Below are positions 50,548-57,983 of a stretch of DNA of 64,000 nt, piece by piece. The DNA is taken from NCBI GenBank assembly GCA_947623175.1, contig CANQGK010000008.1, forward strand, positions 16,657 to 80,656, written 5' to 3'. Both the position numbers and the translations under genes were made by a program. The stretch's first letter is position 1; each line of letters opens with the position of its first letter. Source of the DNA: an uncultured Clostridia bacterium (GTDB taxonomy: Bacteria > Bacillota > Clostridia > Oscillospirales > Acutalibacteraceae). The notes under the pieces are model-generated. The model did not search any database, was not told the DNA's origin, and saw nothing but the letters and a program-made list of their open reading frames with translations.

Positions 50548-52326
50548 CTAATTCTTAAGCGCGGGTGTGATTACAACATAATCTACGGATTTTTCGTTAA
50601 AGTTAAGGTCGTTTGAGAATAAGCTTCTCGTAAGCCCTTTGCAATTTTCGAACCTTATGTTTTCGACTCTGTAATATCCCTCTTTCCATATGGAGACGGG
50701 GCTGAGACAGCTTATGTCTATACGGCCCTGCGAGGTGCCGGTGAAATCACAGTTCCTGAAGGTTATATCATGCGGAATAGGACCCTCGTCCGCGTTTTCC
50801 GGATACATCATCGCGCCGTAGAGCTTGAGCTTACAGCCGGTAGCGGTGCCGCCGGCTCCCTTGAAGCGGAGCGTGCCCTCGAAATTACAGTTTATAAGCT
50901 GTGAATTGGGGGCGGCGTGATTGTCGAAATAAAGTCTTACGTTCGTGCCCGTTTTAAGCCCCGGGATATTGTCATTCAGCAAATAATGATTTTCGTATGA
51001 GTTTATGACACGCTTAACAGTGGTTCGCGCTACGAGCCTGCCCGTATCGACGTCGTAAATTACGACCTTATCGCCGGGATTTACGGCGCCGTAGGTGCCG
51101 TTGGTCTGCGGGAAGATGCAGGATATTTCATTTGCGGCATACTTTTTGTTGACGTACAGCAAATTGGCGGAAATATTGATAATATCGTCGCCGAGTCCCA
51201 CCGCGTCGCAATTTTTCCAGGTAATGGAGTCGTAATTGGATTTGCAGTGGAAGCCGTCACGCCAGCTTACGAAAATCGCCTTTTCGTCCTTCGGGGGAAC
51301 GAGGTCGACGTTGTCAAAGGTGATTTTGCCGGGGTTGCCGTTTACATGGAAGCCGAAACGCGGAATGCACCAAACGTTTACGTCCTTTATAAGCAGATCC
51401 GAACAGCCGTTTATGTTAAAGGAGTCCTGAATGTAATTTCCGATATAGGGCGTCGGAATGATGATCGCGTCGCCGTTTTTGAGGGCGTTGAAGTTATCCA
51501 TGGTGCCGAGGGCGCCGTTTGTATTTACGTAAAATCTGTACTTGCCGTACTTACCCGCGTTCTTGTCCACGGTGCAGAGCTTTGACATATAGCAATATTT
51601 TCTGGAAGCCTGACCCTCTATGTAAATGAAGGAGAAGTAGTCGCTTATCATCGGGATAAATTCTTCGTCGTAAAAGCCTATATCGCGGTCAGCCATTACG
51701 TCTACGTATCCCGCCTCGGCATTTTTGTCGCAAACGGTTCCTATGAAATGCGCCCTGATCTTGCGGTCGAAGTTGAGTCCCTTGACGGTGAGGTTCTTAC
51801 AGTCGGCAATTCTCATGTAAGCGAGATCCCCGCCGCAGAGAATTGTCGAGCCGTTGCCCTCTATAGTGATATTATCCCTTAACGACATAAGGTCGATAGC
51901 CTTTGAGGAGGCGCCGCCGTTATTCGCCGCATAATAGGTTTTATTCTTTTCAAAAACCAGCTTTGAACCCTCCGCCGCCTGCATAAGCGCGGCTATCGCA
52001 TTGTAGATAGCGGTGGCGTCGTCGGTTTTTCCGTCGCCCTTGGCGCCGTAGTCGGCAACCTTGATTACAACAGGCTTCTTCTCGACCTCTGTCTGCTCCG
52101 GCTCGCTCGGGGTTTCTTCCACCGTCGGCGTTTCGACGCTTTCGACCTCGGAAACCTCCGGCTGAGGCGGTACAAAGGTTTCCGGATCGACGTATTCGCC
52201 GGTCGCGGGATCTATGTACTTATATTCATCGTAGGTTTGATATACGGCTTTTTCCGCCGGGGTGCAGGCGGCGCTTAAAGCCAATATAAGCAAAGCCATA
52301 AAAGCGGTCATAATTTTTTTAGACAC
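50548..52326 (-). CDS. Beta-helix lipoprotein (pectate lyase/GH28-like), first gene of operon
   Basis: 592 residues from GTG with AAGGTG 5 bp upstream. Lipobox SAACT (Cys 21), then a Pro/Glu/Thr/Val-rich linker to about residue 90, then the same catalytic-type domain as its neighbour: VADYGAKGDGKTDDATAIYNAIAAL, ITIEGNGSTILCGGDL, FNINGCSDLLIKDVNVW, WKNCDAVGLGDDIINISANL. GLGDD is a closer match to the GH28 G-D-D motif than in the cytoplasmic copy. Surface-exposed, anchored to the membrane. Promoter 52387-52415 and AraC-type operator 52430-52458 lie upstream. Confidence 0.75.
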   Translation of the reverse strand: MSKKIMTAFMALLILALSAACTPAEKAVYQTYDEYKYIDPATGEYVDPETFVPPQPEVSEVESVETPTVEETPSEPEQTEVEKKPVVIKVADYGAKGDGKTDDATAIYNAIAALMQAAEGSKLVFEKNKTYYAANNGGASSKAIDLMSLRDNITIEGNGSTILCGGDLAYMRIADCKNLTVKGLNFDRKIRAHFIGTVCDKNAEAGYVDVMADRDIGFYDEEFIPMISDYFSFIYIEGQASRKYCYMSKLCTVDKNAGKYGKYRFYVNTNGALGTMDNFNALKNGDAIIIPTPYIGNYIQDSFNINGCSDLLIKDVNVWCIPRFGFHVNGNPGKITFDNVDLVPPKDEKAIFVSWRDGFHCKSNYDSITWKNCDAVGLGDDIINISANLLYVNKKYAANEISCIFPQTNGTYGAVNPGDKVVIYDVDTGRLVARTTVKRVINSYENHYLLNDNIPGLKTGTNVRLYFDNHAAPNSQLINCNFEGTLRFKGAGGTATGCKLKLYGAMMYPENADEGPIPHDITFRNCDFTGTSQGRIDISCLSPVSIWKEGYYRVENIRFENCKGLTRSLFSNDLNFNEKSVDYVVITPALKN

Positions 52327-52386
52327 ATGATCACCTTCCGTAAAAAATTCAAATTTGTCGGATAAATTTTTAAATTAGTTTATTCT

Positions 52387-52415
52387 ATATTATCATTTTA
52401 TAAAATTCAAGTCAA
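52387..52415 (-). promoter_or_regulatory. Promoter of the 15-gene polysaccharide operon
   Basis: Minus strand: TTGACT (52410-52415), 17 bp, TAATAT (52387-52392). The two TGGCT repeats end 14 bp upstream of the -35. Confidence 0.7.
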
Positions 52416-52429
52416 TCAAATTGGTGCAA

Positions 52430-52458
52430 TATAGCCAAAAGCGAAAATTATTCAGCCA
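52430..52458 (-). promoter_or_regulatory. Predicted AraC-type operator (direct repeats) of the operon
   Basis: Minus strand: TGGCTGAA (52451-52458), 13 bp, TGGCTATA (52430-52437); repeat pitch 21 bp, two helical turns. The same arrangement and spacing occur at 56653-56681. Between this operator and the AraC promoter (52459-52624) I see only AT- and GC-rich stretches with no gene. Confidence 0.65.
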
Positions 52459-52624
52459 TTTTTTATTTCAATTATGCTCAAAGCCCGAAAGACTGCCTTT
52501 TTTTGGAAAAATAAAGAAGTAAATCGCGGTTTTTTTTAAAAGTCGGAAATATAAAAATCGGTCCGCGGCGGCGCCCGACCGAATTTCAATCGCCATAACC
52601 CGTAGCCAAAAAATAAACAAGGTA

Positions 52625-52653
52625 TTTACAAACGGGCGAAAATATATTATAAT
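52625..52653 (+). promoter_or_regulatory. Promoter of the AraC regulator pair
   Basis: TTTACA (52625-52630), 17 bp, TATAAT (52648-52653); GGGGGTGA precedes the start codon. Confidence 0.65.
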
Positions 52654-52687
52654 AGTTACGGTAATAATATTATCGGGGGTGATTTTT

Positions 52688-53446
52688 TTGAAGGATCCCA
52701 ACGTATCTATGAAATTTTTGTTTGAGAAATCGCGCGCGGATTCGTACATCGATAACGAGTGCATGCATTCCTGTTACGAGCTTGTCTATTGCAGGCAGGG
52801 AACCGGTTATTTTTGCTTTAACAACGTAAATATCCCCTTTAAATCGGGCATGTACGTCGTATTTCCCCCCTCTTCGGTAATTTCCGAATCGGGAAATCTC
52901 ACCGTGTGCGATTATCTGGGCTTTGAGTACGAGTATCCCGGCGAATTGTCCTGCGGACTTTTTGAGGATGACCGGGGAAATATCCTCAAAATCATCGAGC
53001 TTATGCAATGCGAACTGAAAAAGCACACCGACCATTCGGACAAATGTCTCGAATCTTACCTTAAAATATTGATATATACCATTAAGCGCGAGAGCGAAAA
53101 CAGCTTAACGCCGCTCTCACAGCACAATTCCAACCTGATATCGGAGATCAAAAGCTATTTTGACCGAAATTACGATAAGCCGATAAACGTATCGGAGTAT
53201 TTCGCAAGCATCGGCTACAGCTATCATCATCTGCGCCATTCGTTTAAGGAGGTATGCGGTTTTTCGCCTAATCAATACCTTATGAACGTGCGGATAGAAG
53301 CCGCCAAAAGACTGCTTCTGTCAACCGATTATACGTTGGAGGAAATATACCGCAAATGCGGCTTCAATTCCGTGTCGCATTTTGTCGCCAATTTCAAAAA
53401 ATCCACAAATAAAACGCCGACTGAGTTTCGCGAGGAAAGGGGCTGA
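52688..53446 (+). CDS. AraC-family transcriptional regulator 1
   Basis: 252 residues from TTG 52688, preferred over GTG 52679 because GGGTGA ends 5 bp before it. N-terminal cupin-like sensor (YELVYCRQGTGYFCFNNVNIPFKSGMYVVFPPSSV), C-terminal double helix-turn-helix (about 150-250: YDKPINVSEYFASIGYSYHHLRHSFKEVCGFSPNQYLMNVRIEAAKRLL, then YTLEEIYRKCGFNSVSHFVANFKKST). Divergent from the operon; likely activates it in response to a sugar. Second regulator starts 5 bp after its stop. Confidence 0.88.
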   Translation: MKDPNVSMKFLFEKSRADSYIDNECMHSCYELVYCRQGTGYFCFNNVNIPFKSGMYVVFPPSSVISESGNLTVCDYLGFEYEYPGELSCGLFEDDRGNILKIIELMQCELKKHTDHSDKCLESYLKILIYTIKRESENSLTPLSQHNSNLISEIKSYFDRNYDKPINVSEYFASIGYSYHHLRHSFKEVCGFSPNQYLMNVRIEAAKRLLLSTDYTLEEIYRKCGFNSVSHFVANFKKSTNKTPTEFREERG

Positions 53447-53451
53447 GCGTT

Positions 53452-54282
53452 TTGGATGACGCCGTATTTACACATATTGAATTTTTAAAACACCGCTCCT
53501 ACGACAATGAAAAGGTAGTGGTGCCCCCGCACAACCATTATTTTTACGAAATGACCTACGTTTTGGACGGCTGCCTGTACACCGATATGAACAACAAGCA
53601 TTACGAGTGCGAGCCGAACTCGATAATCCTCGTGCCGCCGAACGTCGCCCATGCCCATAACAGCAACGACCGCTACGAGGTTATTTATATGGGCTTTTAT
53701 TACAACGGCCTGTTCGGGCCCTTAAACCAGCGCGTTTTCAAGGACGACGACGAAAAAACCATTTTAAGGCTGCTGCGTCAAATGCTTGAGGAATACGACA
53801 ATACGGAAAAATACTACGAAAACATCTGCGGCGAGCTTCAAAAAATCTTTATACTCAACATGCTGCGATTACAGGACAACAACCGCCCGTCCAACAACGA
53901 CGCCGTGCTTAAATACGCCGTATCCTATATGCAGGACCATTATTACGACGATATAGACATGCAAGAATTGGCAAAATCACTCGGTTACAGCTACCACCAT
54001 TTCAGGCATATTTTTAAGGAAAACTTTAATATGCCGCCCAAACAATTTCTGTTAAATCAGCGAATGCAATACGCCATGCGGCTGCTTCGCACGACGAATA
54101 AAAATATTTCCGAAATTTCGCGCAACTGCGGCTTCAGCTCCGCGACGCGGTTTATTTCCTCGTTTAAGGCTCTCTTTAACATATCCCCCACGCAGTACCG
54201 CAATTCCGATACGATAAATCTCGACATCTGTATTTTTTCGGACGATACCGCCGACGCCGACCTACGCCCGACAGCGCAATAA
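53452..54282 (+). CDS. AraC-family transcriptional regulator 2
   Basis: 276 residues, TTG start, AAAGGGG about 10 bp upstream. Cupin sensor with the fold's His cluster (PPHNHYFYEMTYVLDGCLYTD, SIILVPPNVAHAH) and a C-terminal double helix-turn-helix (YDDIDMQELAKSLGYSYHHFRHIFKENFNMPPKQFLLNQRMQYAMRLL, ISEISRNCGFSSATRFISSFKALF). A paralogue of regulator 1; the matching SYHH-RH recognition helices suggest that both may read the same or a similar site. Ends 75 bp before a bidirectional terminator. Confidence 0.88.
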   Translation: MDDAVFTHIEFLKHRSYDNEKVVVPPHNHYFYEMTYVLDGCLYTDMNNKHYECEPNSIILVPPNVAHAHNSNDRYEVIYMGFYYNGLFGPLNQRVFKDDDEKTILRLLRQMLEEYDNTEKYYENICGELQKIFILNMLRLQDNNRPSNNDAVLKYAVSYMQDHYYDDIDMQELAKSLGYSYHHFRHIFKENFNMPPKQFLLNQRMQYAMRLLRTTNKNISEISRNCGFSSATRFISSFKALFNISPTQYRNSDTINLDICIFSDDTADADLRPTAQ

Positions 54283-54356
54283 CAAACGCCCGACATTTAT
54301 CCGGCGGCGCAAACACGGTTAAAAACACGGTTTAAAAAGGTTTAAAAAGATTTAAA

Positions 54357-54393
54357 AAATGCACCCGAAGGCTTGTGACCTTCGGGTGCATTT
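54357..54393. terminator. Bidirectional terminator between AraC pair and dockerin protein gene
   Basis: 15-bp stem AAATGCACCCGAAGG / CCTTCGGGTGCATTT, 7-nt loop; A-rich and T-rich flanks on either side. Confidence 0.85.
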
Positions 54394-54395
54394 CG

Positions 54396-56546
54396 TCAAT
54401 TTAGCGAGGCTTTCTTTGTGGCTATCAAATCTAAAATGTTAAAGGTGTTATCGTAGTGCGCGTCCAAAGCGTCTCGGTATATGCCGTCGACCGTCGCGCC
54501 CAATAACTCTTTTCTCACATTGATAAGGTCGGTCGCCGTAATTGCGGCGTCGCCGTCCGTATCGGCAAGCACTATAACGTCATATTCGATATCGGCAATT
54601 ACCTTACCTCTGTAAGTAACCGAGATCTTATCGCCCGAACCCAAGGCTTCGCCCTCTTCGCGGGTGCGTCCCTTGGAATCGGCAACGCTGATACCGTAAT
54701 ACTCGCCTACCGTTATCATTTCTTTAAGAGCGGTAACCGTAGTACCGGAATTAACGTTCTTAAGCGTATTATCCTTAACGTCCGCCTCGGTGATCTTGAC
54801 CTCTGACGACGTTGAGATATTTTTAATAATAGGAGTATAGGACATGCTTCCGCTGTAAACGGCAATCGAAACGAACGCCGATTCGGCGTAACCTTTCTCG
54901 CAGAAGGTATTAATGTAATCCGCCGTATATTTTACATCATTCACATACATAGCGTATGTGCCGTCGCCCTCTTTTACAAAATTGATCTTGTAACTGTTAT
55001 CCGCTTCAAACGGAACGGCAGGATCAAAATAGGAAGAAGTTGTCGGGTTTTTGGCAAAACGCCAACCGCCCAAATTGCTGTATTTCCAAAGGTCAAATAC
55101 GAGTATGCCGTTATTTACGTCTAAAGTGCGCTTTGTGGCTTGGCCGTACTTGTCTGTAAATCCTAACATTATTAATGTATTATCCGGAACATCAAGATTA
55201 TCAATTTCAAAGGTAGTTTCAAAAAGATTAACCTTTTTGGTGGTTGTCAATACACACTGTGCGCCTGTTGTATAAACAGTGTCTCCGCTCTCGTTTGTGG
55301 CAGTTGTCAGCATTCCGCCGGCATTGTTACACGCAAAATCAGCCATAAGCTTATCGGTGTCGTCTACTTTTACTCTAAAGCTGCCCATCCATATACCGGA
55401 AACCGAAATATACACCTGCTCACCGTTAAGATTATTCATAAAGGTATCAAGAAGGCTGCTTGTATAATAAACGTCATTTATAACAAGAGCGTACTTACCT
55501 TCATCGATATTGATTACCGAAAAGTTATATTCGTCTGCTTTTTCAAATTTTATATTGGCGCCGTCGGCACGCACTACTCCGTGTTGAGTTTTATCGGTCA
55601 CAACGTGCAAGCCCATAGCGGTTCCGCCGGCCTCTGCTAATGCAAATTCAAATCCAAAGGTTTTTCCGCTTGTGGGTTTTCTGCCTTTTCCCAAATTGCC
55701 GTCGGTTGAGAAAGTAACATAAGCGTTTTTATCGGAATTATCCTCTATTACAGCATCATACGATAGTGTAGTTGTAAGTAAATCAACGGTTCCTCTTGTT
55801 ATGGCAAAACCGTTATTACCGGAATTTGAAAATTTTTGATATCCTTCAGAGTCATAGCCTGTAAACGGCGTAAATTCCTTGTTCATATCACCGATCGGAG
55901 CAATCTTTGCGTTAAACTCGTGACCCTGATTTGATCCGAAGGAAATGTATGAGTTCTTAAACGACTCGGATTCCATAAGTGTTTTTATCCAAGCATAATC
56001 ATCCGAAGAGAAAAGAGCCTCGTTTACCCGAAAATAATATTTGGTAGTCGGAAAACCTTCTTCGCTCATGCTTTCTTCCTTATAAAAACGAATATCATAA
56101 GTATCGGCAAACGGAATGTCTTTATAGCTTATATAGCCGTCCGCCTGAACTCTCATTTGAGTCATATTGGTATGCGGAAGTAAGCGAATAGTAAATAATC
56201 CGTTTTCCGGATCATAAGCCCAAGCAGTTTTATTATAAGGCTGCGGAGCAATGATAACGGTTGTTTCATACGGATGTTGTCCGCCCGTAAGATTGTTAAG
56301 TACAATGGCATATTCTTCCATATTATAGGCGGTTTTCGTCGAAACGGCATATTCTGCGTTTACTTTAATATGACCGTCATATCCGGGCGTTGTCGAGGGC
56401 GTCCACCAATCCGGATGCTTTTCCGGCTCATACGCTTGGAAAATCGAATCGTTCGCAGACTCCGCCGCCGATACCGGTATCACCGCGAAAAGTCCGCACA
56501 GCATAACACAGACGAGCATTAACGAAAAAATGTTTTTGATTTTCAT
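54396..56546 (-). CDS. Secreted LamG-like dockerin protein
   Basis: 716 residues. Signal peptide to about 28 (VSA). About three LamG-like modules (30-220, 225-405, 410-600), for example YKINFVKEGDGTYAMYVNDVKYTADYINTFCEKGYAESAFVSIAVY; the same module builds the 1257-residue surface protein. Residues 600-650 form a small fibronectin-like strand region; 655-716 is a type I dockerin with loops DTDGDAAITATDLINVRKELL and DNTFNILDLIATKKA. No catalytic site seen. Its promoter carries the operon's AraC-type operator, so it is probably a secreted sugar-binding partner bound through a cohesin encoded elsewhere. Confidence 0.75.
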   Translation of the reverse strand: MKIKNIFSLMLVCVMLCGLFAVIPVSAAESANDSIFQAYEPEKHPDWWTPSTTPGYDGHIKVNAEYAVSTKTAYNMEEYAIVLNNLTGGQHPYETTVIIAPQPYNKTAWAYDPENGLFTIRLLPHTNMTQMRVQADGYISYKDIPFADTYDIRFYKEESMSEEGFPTTKYYFRVNEALFSSDDYAWIKTLMESESFKNSYISFGSNQGHEFNAKIAPIGDMNKEFTPFTGYDSEGYQKFSNSGNNGFAITRGTVDLLTTTLSYDAVIEDNSDKNAYVTFSTDGNLGKGRKPTSGKTFGFEFALAEAGGTAMGLHVVTDKTQHGVVRADGANIKFEKADEYNFSVINIDEGKYALVINDVYYTSSLLDTFMNNLNGEQVYISVSGIWMGSFRVKVDDTDKLMADFACNNAGGMLTTATNESGDTVYTTGAQCVLTTTKKVNLFETTFEIDNLDVPDNTLIMLGFTDKYGQATKRTLDVNNGILVFDLWKYSNLGGWRFAKNPTTSSYFDPAVPFEADNSYKINFVKEGDGTYAMYVNDVKYTADYINTFCEKGYAESAFVSIAVYSGSMSYTPIIKNISTSSEVKITEADVKDNTLKNVNSGTTVTALKEMITVGEYYGISVADSKGRTREEGEALGSGDKISVTYRGKVIADIEYDVIVLADTDGDAAITATDLINVRKELLGATVDGIYRDALDAHYDNTFNILDLIATKKASLN

Positions 56547-56609
56547 AATATTCTTCCTTTCTTAATTTTAAGAACACCGCTCCAATATCAAAAGTATTCT
56601 TATGGGTAT

Positions 56610-56638
56610 AAATTAACACAATAAATTTTAATTGTCAA
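56610..56638 (-). promoter_or_regulatory. Promoter of the second dockerin protein gene
   Basis: Minus strand: TTGACA (56633-56638), 17 bp, TAATTT (56610-56615). Confidence 0.65.
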
Positions 56639-56652
56639 CGAAACTTGGTCAT

Positions 56653-56681
56653 TATAGCCATTTACAATAACTTTTCAGCCA
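56653..56681 (-). promoter_or_regulatory. Predicted AraC-type operator (direct repeats) of the dockerin gene
   Basis: Minus strand: TGGCTGAA (56674-56681), 13 bp, TGGCTATA (56653-56660), then 14 bp to the -35. Both octamers and both spacings are identical to those at 52430-52458. Confidence 0.65.
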
Positions 56682-56729
56682 AAACAAAATACAAAATCAG
56701 CAAAAAATAATCCTTAAGCAGAAACTAAA

Positions 56730-57927
56730 AATCATCCCGCGCGCCTGCGCGCCTTGCCCCCATCTGCCGAGGGGGGTGGCTTTTGCGCAGCAAAAGACGA
56801 GGGGAGAGAAAAGGTAAAGCTAAGATGAAACCCAAAAATAAAAGGAAATTGAAAATAAAAAATCTCTCCCTCAGTCGGCATACGCCGACAGCTCCCTCGT
56901 CAGATGGAGCCAAGGGTAGGTAAAGCTTTTACACCTCGGCACGAGAATATAACTTTTACTATCGCCAAAGCTTGAAAGCCGAGATGAAACTAAAAATTAT
57001 CCTGCGCGCCGCGCGCGCCTTGCCCCCATCTGCCGAGGGGGGTGGCTTTTGCGGAGCAAAAGACGGGGGGAGAGAAAAGGTAAAGCTAAGATGAAACTAA
57101 AGTTTAAATTCAGCGTATCTGTAGTTTTTCTCTCCCTCAGTCAGCTGCGCTGACAGCTCCCTCGTAAGCTGAGCCAAGGATTAATGAACTAAATTCTGCT
57201 TTTTAAACTTCAAATTTGAAAAATGCTTTAGTTTATGAATGATTTTAAATTTATCCTGCGCGTCGTGCGCGCCCTGCCTCCACCTGACGGGGGAGGTGGC
57301 TTTGCCGTAGGCAAGACGGGGGGATTAACGGCGCTATAGCGCACCTCTCGGCCTCACGGGTGAGCAGATATCCCTCGACCAACTAACGTTGGTCCCCCTC
57401 CCTTTAGGCAAGAGAGGCTTTTTAGGATTGTAGCTGTAAATTCTGCTTGAAAGTTTAAATTCGGCGTATCTGTAGTTTTTTCTCTCCCTCAGTCAGCTAC
57501 GCTGACAGCTCCCTTGTAAGCTGAGCCAAGGGCAGGTCAAACTTTTGCAACTCGGCATGAAATATGACTTTTACCGTTGCCGAAGCTTGTAAAGCCAAGA
57601 TGAAACTAAAAATCATCCTGCGCGCGTGCGCGCCTTGCCCCCATCTGCCGAGGGGGGTGGCTTTTGCGAAGCAAAAGACGGGGGGAGAGAAAAAGTAAAG
57701 CAAAGATTAATGCAAAGAAATAAAAGGAAATTAAAATAAAAAATCTCTCCCTCAGTCGGCTCACGCCGACAGCTCCCTCGTAAGCTGAGCCAAGGGCAGA
57801 TCAAGCTTTTACTTTTTACGATCCGTCCGCAAAGCGGACACCGAAATGTCTCGCGCAAGCAAGCGCTTTATTTTTCATGGCGCGCTCCGCGCCGCTTCAT
57901 GGTGCGCTCTGCGCACTGCTTCATTTA
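56730..57927. repeat. Repeat cluster 6 (B elements, half A, D hairpin array)
   Basis: No gene. 56735-56905: two half B elements. 57005-57085: half B. 57124-57320: B element. 57299-57422: right half of an A element. 57479-57702: B element. 57740-57795: half B. 57815-57925: D array of GTCCGC/GCGGAC, CGCGC, GGCGC and GGTGCGC/GCGCAC mini-hairpins with TTCAT spacers. Short apparent ORFs here are repeat readings. Confidence 0.8.
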
Positions 57928-57973
57928 AAAACGACCGCCGTATATTCCCGCTCGGAACATACGGCAGTCGTTT
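57928..57973 (-). terminator. Terminator of the GH106-like gene
   Basis: Stem AAACGACcGCCGTAT / ATACGGCaGTCGTTT with a 16-nt loop; T run on the minus strand. Confidence 0.8.
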
Positions 57974-57983
57974 ATTACGTTTA

